DNA of 64,000 bases from positions 31,688-95,687 of the forward strand of contig WRFH01000005.1 of the NCBI GenBank assembly GCA_009778915.1. Direction: 5' to 3'. This document shows, one piece after another, positions 43,001-49,761 of the stretch (the stretch's first letter is position 1; each line of letters starts with the position of its first letter). The position numbers and the translations under genes were made by a program. The notes under the pieces are model-generated. The model did no database searches. It was given only the letters and a program-made list of their open reading frames with translations, and was not told where the DNA came from. This DNA comes from Elusimicrobiota bacterium (GTDB lineage: Bacteria; Elusimicrobiota; Elusimicrobia; Elusimicrobiales; Elusimicrobiaceae).

Positions 43001-43473
43001 CCGGCATGGACGAAGGCAAACGGATGTTCGTCAAAGGCAAAAATATAATGTTGGGCTATCTCAAAGAGGACAAACCCGGCGTAATCCAGCCGCCGCAGGA
43101 CGGTTGGTACGACACCGGCGATATTGTCGATATAGACGCGAACGGTTTTATTTCGATAAAAGGCCGCGCGAAACGTTTTTCCAAAATCGCTGGCGAGATG
43201 ATTTCGCTGAGCGCGGTTGAAACCGCCGTAAATAAACTGTGGCCGCAGGAAACGCACGCCGTTGTCGCTATTCCCGATGAAAAGAAAGGCGAGCAGCTTG
43301 TTTTATTCACGACGCGCAAAACCGCGGCGTTTAACGAAATACTGGCGGCATTCAAAGAACAGGGATTAAGCGAACTTTCCGTGCCGAGAAATATAAAAAT
43401 ACTTGAAGAAATTCCGCTTATGGGCACCGGCAAAACGGATTACGTAAAACTGTCGCAAATGGCCGCGGAGTAA
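40057..43473 (+). CDS. LplT-PlsC-acyl-ACP synthetase fusion (lysophospholipid remodelling)
   Basis: An 1138-residue three-part membrane enzyme. Residues 1-430: MFS transporter like LplT (TQYLGAFNDNLFRNAL at start). Residues 440-640: PlsC acyltransferase with NHTSFLDA (HX4D, about 463) and FPEGRITTTG. Residues 650-1138: AMP-binding acyl-ACP synthetase with FTSGSEGTPKGVVLSHENI (about 805), GYGATETAPA and YDTGDIVDIDANGFISIKGRAKRF. In other bacteria LplT flips lysophospholipids inward and Aas re-acylates them; here both are one chain. Regulated with the MarR gene. Confidence 0.93.
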   Translation: MKSLIRIIFRRSFLSFYITQYLGAFNDNLFRNALAAFVTYKITTMSQDGKSVMVSLAVGLFMLPYFLFSSTAGELADKYRKDLLIKIIKFSELLTVMLIIAGFYLHSPYLLLFVLFLTGTQAAFFGPVKYSVLPDVLKEDELIAGNGLVEAGTYGAILQGTILGGVIMAGTTGGELAHISFWLGGVAAAGFLASLFIPKINAASPDVTVNKNFLAATWKNIKFIKRRREIFLSILGISWFWLLGAVLIAQMPPFAKDILNGDATVLTYLLTLFSSGIGLGAILCQFLLKGKVSSKYVPLSIILMTVFIADLAFAAKGFVPSAEAINYKTFISVWSGQRISLDLFFFAFLGGLYVVPLNALLQVLSGEKMRSRVIATNNIVNALFMVVGSGVCAGLFAAGFGIPAIFTFIAIANTIVAVYITGLLPEHIVRMIAKRILDSMYGVKITGLENLENAKGNMIIIANHTSFLDAVLIWTYMPGKFYFAINTFVTQLWWVKPVLHLVKYFPIDPVNPMGVKSIIEEVRNGNRVVIFPEGRITTTGALMKIYPGPAMIADKSSAQILPVCIDGSQYSIFSRFGTKFKTRPQSKITINILPTTKLNLPETLQGRARRTTSARRLYDIMSTMKYSAANTEETLFDSLLDAGDLVGRNKIIIEDITAPLTFGKFLTLCFVLGKQFSKYNKQGEYAGFMLPNSVAAAGAFFGLRAFNITPCMLNFSTGLKNMLSCCKAAQIKNVYTSAEFVEKGDLTETVKAMQDEGIKIIYLEDIKKQISFKDKITGLIASYFPRRYYKASRGNVTPKDAAVVLFTSGSEGTPKGVVLSHENIQSNRYQLQSVLDFGLGDSVFNAMPIFHSFGLTGGLMLPLLSGIKVFLYPSPLHYRIVPELIYDRNATVIFGTDTFLSGYAKTAHPYDFYSVRIAVAGAEKLKEETYRTFTDTFGIRVLEGYGATETAPALAINTPMYFKRGTVGRLLPGIEFKLEAVPGMDEGKRMFVKGKNIMLGYLKEDKPGVIQPPQDGWYDTGDIVDIDANGFISIKGRAKRFSKIAGEMISLSAVETAVNKLWPQETHAVVAIPDEKKGEQLVLFTTRKTAAFNEILAAFKEQGLSELSVPRNIKILEEIPLMGTGKTDYVKLSQMAAE

Positions 43474-43515
43474 AGTTATTTATATAATATAAAGAATAAA
43501 ATACGGGAGAAAATT

Positions 43516-46500
43516 ATGGGAACGATTGCTTTGATTTTAGCTGTCATAGCTTTATTAAGGCCGCTTGTAAAACAGGCGGATATTGATGTTTTGACAAAAA
43601 AGATAGACGAACTGGAGCAGAGATTAAAACAGCTTGAAAAAGGCGGGCAAATTCAAACCGCCGCGCGGCCTGAAACGGAAAGCCGGCCCGCTCCCGCGCC
43701 AGAAGTTCAAAAGCAGCCGGAACCGGCTCAGGATTCCGCGCCCAAACAGCCGTCTTACGCCGCCGCGCGTCATTTTGTGCCCACGGTTAAGGACAGAGGT
43801 TACGGCGTGCCCGGCGGCCCCGCGCAGCCTTCTGAAATAATCGTTCCATTAGCGGAGGAACCCGCGCCGGCAGTCCAAACTCCGGCGGAGCCTAAGCCTG
43901 TTCCGCAGCCAAAAAAGGCGGAAGAAGTTGTCCTTCTGAAAGAAGAAATTAAAGGAGTAACGCCTGAAAGCAAACCGCTTTTCACCGCGCCGAAAATAGA
44001 CTGGGAAATGTTTACCGGCGCAAAACTGTTCTCCTGGCTGGGCGGCATAGCATTGTTTATCGGCATAGCGTTTCTCGTCAAATATTCGATAGAGAACGAC
44101 CTTATAAAACCGTGGCTCAGGATTTTTATGGGCGCGGCGGCGGGTTTCGGCTGCATAGCCGGCAGCCTGTTTATAAAAAAGGAAAAATATAAAACCACGG
44201 CGGACACGCTGGCCGCCGTCGGCGTGGCCATACTTTACGCGACGGTATTCGCGGCGCAGTATTTTTATAATTTTATTTCTTTGCAGACTGCGTTTGTGCT
44301 CATGTCGTTTATCTCGTTAGGCGGTTATCTGCTGGCGCATTTGACGAAGTCAAAAGCCGTGGCCGTGCTGTCCAGCATTGCCGGTTTTATGCTTCCTTTT
44401 ATTTATAACCTGCCGTATGAAAGACAGCTGCTGGTCTTCGGTTTTATTTTTATCCTTAACGCCGGGGCGCTCGCCTCCGCCGTCAAAAATAAATGGGACA
44501 TCGTCGCGGAAGTGTGCGCCGTCGGCACTTTTTTAATAATATCAAGCTGGTTTGCCAGTTTCTTTTCGGCGGAGAAATATGTTTCCGTGATATCCATAAT
44601 GACGGTCTTCCTCGGCGGCGCGGCGTTTATTTTAATTAAATTTAAAGACGCGTTTAACGACGTCACGCGGACATTGATTAAAATTTTTCTGCTGGGCGGA
44701 ACATTATTCGGCCTCATTATTTTCTTCGGTTATTCAACGCAGCCGACGTTTTGGACGGGGATTTATCTTATGTTGCTGCCCGTCGCGGTTTTCAAACTGG
44801 CGGAAGAAAAATATTTTACGCCGTTTTCCGCCGCCGTGATGACGGCCGCCGCGGTATTTGCCGCTTTCGCGCCGTCGGCTGATTATAAGGATATAGTTTT
44901 TCTGCTCGTTTTGCCAGTCGCGCTGCTCGTCTGGAATATATTTAAAAAAGACGGTGAACATAATCTGCGCGGCGCGTTAAACGTCGCCGGCGTCGCGGCG
45001 CTTGCTATGGGCGGCGCGGTTTACGGCGGGCGGGCTGCGTATCTGCTGTTCGGCGCGCTTGCGGTTTTTAATATTTTTAATTTTATCGAAGAAAAACAAA
45101 AAGCTTTCAGGCCGTGGACCGCTTATATTACTTTTGCCGCGCTGTTTATATGGGCGATTAAGAGCGAAAGCCTCGGCGTAAATACTCTGCTCTTTGTTTT
45201 GGGCGCGTTTTCCATGTTTAATTTTATGCTGGCGAAAGTCGGGCAGTCTCTCAACAAAGAAGTTAAGCCTTATGTCTTCGCGCTGACGCTGCCGTTTTTA
45301 AGCATAGTTTATCTGTATATCAATTTCAGGCCGGACGCAGTCCTCGTGCTTAAATGTTCGCTGTTTATGACGTTAATGTACGGCGCGGCGGTTTATTTTA
45401 CGCTTAACATGAAAGAGAACGGGAAATTTTTGTATATCCCGCTGGCTTCAACGCTGATATCGCTGTTTATGTGGAACGTGTCCCACTTGGAACCGGATTT
45501 GATTTTAATCGCGGCGGTGTGGGCGGCGATGGCCGTCATCATCCCGTTCCTGACGCTTGTGTCGACGCGGTTTAACGAAGATAAAAACATCAAGGATATT
45601 TTCGTTTATTATATTCTGGCGTCCATGATTATACCTGTTTTTATTCTTCAGAAAACCGGCGGGCTGTGGCCGGGGTTCTTCGCGGGTTTCGCGCTGACGC
45701 TTTTAATAAACGCGCTGCTGTTGTTTATAATTTTCGACGATAAAAAAAATTACGGCAAAACGCTGCTGGCCTATCTTTTCGGCGCGACGTTTGTCGCGGA
45801 ACTTGTCTGGACGGGCGGCCATTACGACGCGTATAACATTTTTGTAATCCTCGGCGTATTCGCGTTTTTCAGCGTTTTGTATACCGCGCTGGCTTTTGTT
45901 ATGAGAAAATCTGAGACGAAAGAAGAAGACGGCCCGGCCGGTTTCTTTGTGCTTGCCGGCATGGTCTGCGTCTCTTTTCTCACTACGTCAATAGCGCAAA
46001 GCGCGCAGGTTATTTACGGCGGGTTCGGCTTTCTGCTGATGTCCAGCGTAATGCTTACCGCGCTTATTTACAGACGTAAAAACCAAGGTCTTTATGTTTT
46101 GGCGATGGCCGTGATTACTTTCTTATTTGAAGCCGCGTGGCTCTCGCGGACGGACGCCGGCGTTTATATGAAAGCGGGCGTTTTGCTGCCTTTTATGGTT
46201 TTCTATTTCGCGCTGACGCAGCTTAAAGGTATAAAAGAAAATCTGGCGAAAGCCGTCTCAAGCGCGTTTTTAACCGCATGCATTTTGTTTGTGATAGGAT
46301 TGACAAGAGGCGCGTTTTTTACGTCGGCGGGACTTTTGCTTTTCATCAGTCTTGCCGTCGCGTATCTCGCGTATAAAGATAAAGCGCTGCATGACGTGCA
46401 GTTCAGAATAGCGGGAGCGCTTTCATTCGTCTACGCGTTTTTAGCTTTGCAGCTCAGGCTGGATATTAACGCGGCAATGCTAAGTTTATTCTTTGTTCTG

Positions 46501-47322
46501 GCGGTGATTTACGGGATGATGGATTATCTGCGCGCGCGGAAAGAGGGGGCTAAAGAAAGCGACGTCTCCTATATAATAAGTATAGCCGCGTTTTATCTTT
46601 TGTTCGCCGGGCTTACAAATTTCAGCACGGCTTTCGCGTTTCTGGCGGTTATTTCGGCGCTGTATTTATGGTTCAACTTTAAGACGAATAAACAGTCGGC
46701 GAGCATAGCGGTATTCGCCGGCGCGCTTGTCGTGGAAGCGCTGCTGCCGTCCTCCGCGCCAGCGCCGGGGCTTGCGTATGTTTTCCTGATGGCGGTTATG
46801 TTCATGCTGCCCGCGTTTTTAAGCAAAGAGAAAGAAAAAAATATACTTTACGGCATTGCCTATATCTCCGGCCTGGCGGGTTTTGTCATGATGCAGTCAA
46901 TTATTCAGAAATATGACTTCATGCCGGGCTCGCGCGGCATGTGGCCGGTTTTATGGGCGGCGGTTTACGGCGTGGGCAAATATATTGCCGATAAAAAACA
47001 GGAAAACAGCAGTTTCCGTTTTCTGTTCGGCGCGACGGCGTTCGCGTTTATGGTTATCGCGGTGCCCGTGCAGTTTAAAGGGCAGTGGATAACGATATTC
47101 TGGGCTCTTGAAGGCCTGGTTTTTATGGTGGCCGGTCTTATAAAAGCAAACAAACCGCTGCGTCTTGCCAGCACCGGGCTTTTGCTGGTTGTAGTGTTCA
47201 AACTGTTCTTCATAGACCTCTGGCACCTTGGCGGGCTTTACAGAATAGCGGCATTTATAGGAACGGCCGTTACGCTGATAGGCGTTTCGTTCTTCTACCA
47301 GAAATTTATTAAGGAGAAGTAA
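43516..47322 (+). CDS. DUF2339 giant polytopic membrane protein
   Basis: A 1268-residue protein. The N-terminal helix is followed by a coiled coil (about 20-45, DVLTKKIDELEQRLKQLEKG) and a Pro/Ala/Glu-rich linker to about residue 150. Then come about 30 or more transmembrane helices to the C-terminus, starting with WEMFTGAKLFSWLGGIALFI. This matches the DUF2339 family, whose function is unknown. GGAGA upstream. The PEBP gene begins right after it. Confidence 0.85.
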   Translation: MGTIALILAVIALLRPLVKQADIDVLTKKIDELEQRLKQLEKGGQIQTAARPETESRPAPAPEVQKQPEPAQDSAPKQPSYAAARHFVPTVKDRGYGVPGGPAQPSEIIVPLAEEPAPAVQTPAEPKPVPQPKKAEEVVLLKEEIKGVTPESKPLFTAPKIDWEMFTGAKLFSWLGGIALFIGIAFLVKYSIENDLIKPWLRIFMGAAAGFGCIAGSLFIKKEKYKTTADTLAAVGVAILYATVFAAQYFYNFISLQTAFVLMSFISLGGYLLAHLTKSKAVAVLSSIAGFMLPFIYNLPYERQLLVFGFIFILNAGALASAVKNKWDIVAEVCAVGTFLIISSWFASFFSAEKYVSVISIMTVFLGGAAFILIKFKDAFNDVTRTLIKIFLLGGTLFGLIIFFGYSTQPTFWTGIYLMLLPVAVFKLAEEKYFTPFSAAVMTAAAVFAAFAPSADYKDIVFLLVLPVALLVWNIFKKDGEHNLRGALNVAGVAALAMGGAVYGGRAAYLLFGALAVFNIFNFIEEKQKAFRPWTAYITFAALFIWAIKSESLGVNTLLFVLGAFSMFNFMLAKVGQSLNKEVKPYVFALTLPFLSIVYLYINFRPDAVLVLKCSLFMTLMYGAAVYFTLNMKENGKFLYIPLASTLISLFMWNVSHLEPDLILIAAVWAAMAVIIPFLTLVSTRFNEDKNIKDIFVYYILASMIIPVFILQKTGGLWPGFFAGFALTLLINALLLFIIFDDKKNYGKTLLAYLFGATFVAELVWTGGHYDAYNIFVILGVFAFFSVLYTALAFVMRKSETKEEDGPAGFFVLAGMVCVSFLTTSIAQSAQVIYGGFGFLLMSSVMLTALIYRRKNQGLYVLAMAVITFLFEAAWLSRTDAGVYMKAGVLLPFMVFYFALTQLKGIKENLAKAVSSAFLTACILFVIGLTRGAFFTSAGLLLFISLAVAYLAYKDKALHDVQFRIAGALSFVYAFLALQLRLDINAAMLSLFFVLAVIYGMMDYLRARKEGAKESDVSYIISIAAFYLLFAGLTNFSTAFAFLAVISALYLWFNFKTNKQSASIAVFAGALVVEALLPSSAPAPGLAYVFLMAVMFMLPAFLSKEKEKNILYGIAYISGLAGFVMMQSIIQKYDFMPGSRGMWPVLWAAVYGVGKYIADKKQENSSFRFLFGATAFAFMVIAVPVQFKGQWITIFWALEGLVFMVAGLIKANKPLRLASTGLLLVVVFKLFFIDLWHLGGLYRIAAFIGTAVTLIGVSFFYQKFIKEK

Positions 47323-47327
47323 TTTGC

Positions 47328-47333
47328 TAAAAT
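47328..47333 (+). promoter_or_regulatory. -10 box 8 nt before the PEBP start
   Basis: TGCTAAAAT (TG at 47325-47326, TAAAAT 47328-47333) just before ATG 47342. It lies over an alternative TTG start at 47324. Confidence 0.45.
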
Positions 47334-47341
47334 CTAACCAT

Positions 47342-47854
47342 ATGAAAAAGGTTTTGGTATTAATATTTACGGGGGTATTTATTATGGCAAACACTGAAGC
47401 AAAGGCGTTTGATATTTCCAGCGCGGCCGTGCAAAACAATGTTTTCATGGCGGCAGAGCAGGCGGACGGTAAATGCGGAGGGGAAAATGTTTCGCCGGAT
47501 TTAAAATGGAGCGGAATACCGGCGGAAGCAAAAAGTCTGGCGTTGATAGTCCATGACCCGGACGCGCCGCATAAACACGGCTGGTATCACTGGATTGTCG
47601 TCGATATTCCGGTGACAGTGACGGGTATAGAAAAAGGCGCGAAGTTTGCAAAACCCGCCCGCGCGCTTGACGGTTATAACGGGCCGTGCCCGCCGGCAGG
47701 CCACGGCGTGCATCATTATAATTTTACTCTTTACGCGCTGAACGTTGAGAGAATGGAATTGAAGCCGTCGCTTACGCCGTACGAAATAGAGAAAGCGGTT
47801 AAAGCGCACGCGCTGGCTCAGACAAAAGTCACCGGACTTTACGAGAGAAAATAG
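47342..47854 (+). CDS. YbhB/YbcL family (PEBP-like) protein, exported
   Basis: A 170-residue protein with signal peptide (MKKVLVLIFTGVFIMANTEAKA) and a PEBP domain: CGGENVSPDLKWSGIP, LIVHDPDAPHKHGWYHWIVVDIP and GPCPPAGHGVHHYNFTLYAL, the conserved ligand-site residues of the family. The cellular role of bacterial PEBPs is not known. Two starts are possible: ATG 47342 (with an extended -10 ending 8 nt before) or TTG 47324 (AAGGAG 8 nt upstream, overlapping with the previous stop region). The ATG gives a normal signal peptide. Confidence 0.88.
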   Translation: MKKVLVLIFTGVFIMANTEAKAFDISSAAVQNNVFMAAEQADGKCGGENVSPDLKWSGIPAEAKSLALIVHDPDAPHKHGWYHWIVVDIPVTVTGIEKGAKFAKPARALDGYNGPCPPAGHGVHHYNFTLYALNVERMELKPSLTPYEIEKAVKAHALAQTKVTGLYERK

Positions 47855-47890
47855 CCGGAGGAGCGGTTTATATCAAAATATAAATCCGTT

Positions 47891-48108
47891 TCTCCTCTCC
47901 CTGACAGGGAGAGGGCAGGGTGAGGGTTTCTGAACACATAATGTACACAGAAATATTGATGTGTCGTTCATCAAGATTGGGTTTTCACCTTATCGGCCCC
48001 GGAAGGGCGGGGCCTTGAATAAATTAAAAGCGCATGTTTGTGTTTCAAAACCCTCATCTGTGTCCTCTCCCTTTCAGGGAGAGGGAAAAAATTGGAGGAC
48101 GGAGTCTA
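47891..48108 (+). repeat. Repeat family 1, copy B
   Basis: Reverse complement of copy A over nearly its whole length. It has a CTCTCCCT/AGGGAGAG hairpin with TGAGGG, then AATATTGATGTGTCGTTCAT and CCTTATCGGCCCCGG, and a second hairpin. It ends in GGAGGACGGAGTCT. That end supplies the Shine-Dalgarno of the gene at 48113. No gene seen inside. Confidence 0.85.
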
Positions 48109-48112
48109 ATTT

Positions 48113-48478
48113 ATGCCAAAACACAAAATTTATCTGGTTAAAAAAAGCACGTTCGGGGCGATACACTCTCACGTCGGCGCGCTGAACGAAAGCGCGCACG
48201 GGCATGATTTTGTTTATGAAGTCAGACTTTACGGCGCGACTAACGACGAAGGATTTTTGGCGGATTTCAGAAAAGTCGAAAACGACATGATGACCTTTGT
48301 CAACAAAGAGCTGGCTTATAAAAATTTAAACGCAGTCATGCAGATGCCGCCGACTACTGAAAATATCGCCGTCTGGATTTACGATAAAATGAAAACCGCC
48401 TACGGCGGCGCGCTGCGAAGCGTGACCGTTTACGAAACGCCGGACTCCTTTATTATATACGAAGGCGAAAATGCCTGA
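48113..48478 (+). CDS. PTPS-III-like 6-pyruvoyltetrahydropterin synthase paralogue (folate)
   Basis: A 121-residue T-fold protein of the QueD/PTPS family. Zinc ligands H18, H29 and H31 are kept. The usual catalytic Cys motif is replaced by E26SAHGH, i.e. ExxHGH, the mark of PTPS-III enzymes that make 6-hydroxymethyl-dihydropterin directly and replace FolB. The next gene is folK, which fits. Caution: the LDH segment with the catalytic Asp-His pair reads LAYKNLN here. The PTxEN motif (PTTENIA) and final VYETPDS are present. The RBS lies in the end of repeat copy B; the folK start overlaps by 8 nt. Confidence 0.8.
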   Translation: MPKHKIYLVKKSTFGAIHSHVGALNESAHGHDFVYEVRLYGATNDEGFLADFRKVENDMMTFVNKELAYKNLNAVMQMPPTTENIAVWIYDKMKTAYGGALRSVTVYETPDSFIIYEGENA

Positions 48479-48926
48479 GGTTTACCTCGCGCTGGGCTCC
48501 AACGTCGGGGACCGCGCGCAAAACCTTCGCGCCGCCGTTGCGGAAATAAAAAAAATAGCGCGGGTGATTGTGGTTTCTTCCGTATATCAGTCAAAGCCGC
48601 AGGGATTTGCGGAGCAGCCGGATTTTTTTAACGCCGCGATTAAAATAGAGACGGACATTCCGCCGCTTGAACTGCTGCGGCAAATAAAAGATATTGAAAA
48701 GCGTCTTGGCCGCGCGCCGTCTTTTAAAAACGGGCCGCGCGTTATAGACATTGACATTATTTTTTACGGCGTGGAAAAAATAAATACGGAAAATCTTACC
48801 GTGCCGCACCCGCGTTATAAAGAACGGGATTTCGTAATTCTGCCGCTGGCCGAAATCAACCCTGCAATAAAAATCAAAAATCCGCGTTTTAAAAGTGTTG
48901 TAAAAATCATGCAAAATTTGTTATGA
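48471..48926 (+). CDS. folK: 6-hydroxymethyl-7,8-dihydropterin pyrophosphokinase
   Basis: Activates the pterin for FolP using ATP. The 151 residues have ALGSNVGDRAQNL, SSVYQSKPQG, QPDFFNAAIKIET, RPR-type GPRVIDIDIIFYG and VPHPRYKERDFVILPLAEI, all of the HPPK family. Translationally coupled to the PTPS-III-like gene by 8-nt overlap. No folB is seen. Confidence 0.96.
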   Translation: MPEVYLALGSNVGDRAQNLRAAVAEIKKIARVIVVSSVYQSKPQGFAEQPDFFNAAIKIETDIPPLELLRQIKDIEKRLGRAPSFKNGPRVIDIDIIFYGVEKINTENLTVPHPRYKERDFVILPLAEINPAIKIKNPRFKSVVKIMQNLL

Positions 48927-48959
48927 TATTTAGGTACGTAATAACTTTAAGGAGGAAGC

Positions 48960-49607
48960 ATGAAGAAAGCATTATTAGTTTTGGCAGTCGGCGCGCTGTT
49001 AGCGGCGTGCAACTGCTCTGTCAACTCAAGATGTGGTAAAGACGGCGACTCTTGCGCCATGTATAAGGGCAAAAGAGGCATGTACGGCTATGAAGGCTGC
49101 AGAGGCCAGTGCAATCCGTGGAGAAACGTTCCCTGCAAGAAAGCCGAGCCTGTCGTAGTTCCGCCCCCGGCCCCTGTCGTGGTAGCCCCGGCGCCGGCTC
49201 CGCAGCAGATTAGCAGCGATGAACTCGGCACGGTAGCGGCGGTTAAATCAACCGCCACAGGCCAGAAGATTTCTTTCAACACGCCTATCCTGTTCAAAAC
49301 CAACAGCGATAAAATCGAACCGCAGTCTTTAAATGATATCCAGAAGATTGCCGACGTGCTGAAAAATCACCCGAACGCCAAAACCACGGTTGAAGGTTAT
49401 ACGGATAACACGGGCGATCCCGCTTACAACGTGAACCTTTCCCAGAGAAGAGCCCAGGCCGTTGCGGACCAGTTAGCGGCTGACGGCGCAAATTCAGCCA
49501 ACATTTCTGCAAAAGGTTATGGCCAAGCCAACCCGATAGCGGACAACAAAACCGCCGCGGGCAGAGCGCAGAACAGAAGAGTTGAGCTTGATATCGTCAA
49601 CCAATAA
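48960..49607 (+). CDS. OmpA/Pal-type lipoprotein
   Basis: A 215-residue lipoprotein: signal with lipobox LAAC (Cys17), a Cys- and Gly-rich N-terminal region (about 18-65), a Pro/Ala/Val linker, and a C-terminal OmpA domain (about 100-215). That domain has NSDKIEPQSLNDIQKIADVL, VEGYTDNTGDPAYNVNLSQRRA and NRRVELDI, and would bind peptidoglycan from the outer membrane. The Cys-rich segment (six Cys within about 45 residues) is unusual for Pal. AAGGAGG before ATG; own terminator. Confidence 0.92.
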   Translation: MKKALLVLAVGALLAACNCSVNSRCGKDGDSCAMYKGKRGMYGYEGCRGQCNPWRNVPCKKAEPVVVPPPAPVVVAPAPAPQQISSDELGTVAAVKSTATGQKISFNTPILFKTNSDKIEPQSLNDIQKIADVLKNHPNAKTTVEGYTDNTGDPAYNVNLSQRRAQAVADQLAADGANSANISAKGYGQANPIADNKTAAGRAQNRRVELDIVNQ

Positions 49608-49625
49608 GTCTAATTATTGAAACTT

Positions 49626-49656
49626 AAAAAGAACCCGGCGCAAACCGGGTTCTTTT
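49626..49656 (+). terminator. Terminator after OmpA lipoprotein
   Basis: AAGAACCCGG/CCGGGTTCTTTTTTTT with loop CGCAAA. Confidence 0.92.
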
Positions 49657-49689
49657 TTTTATTCTAATCTATTAATATTAAACGCGTTA

Positions 49690-49725
49690 GGCCTTTAGAC
49701 CTATATCAATATAGGTCTAAAGGCC
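49690..49725. repeat. 17-bp perfect hairpin between OmpA and the 2018-residue gene
   Basis: Arms 49690-49706 and 49709-49725, loop CA, followed by CTTTTG. It could be a second terminator that shields the promoter downstream. Confidence 0.8.
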
Positions 49726-49749
49726 CTTTTGTCATATATAGTATTCATT

Positions 49750-49755
49750 TAGACT
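49750..49755 (+). promoter_or_regulatory. -10-like box 6 nt before the 49762 start
   Basis: TAGACT ends 6 nt before the ATG and no Shine-Dalgarno is visible. Weak match, but the same spacing as the other leaderless candidates. Confidence 0.3.
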
Positions 49756-49761
49756 ATTATT

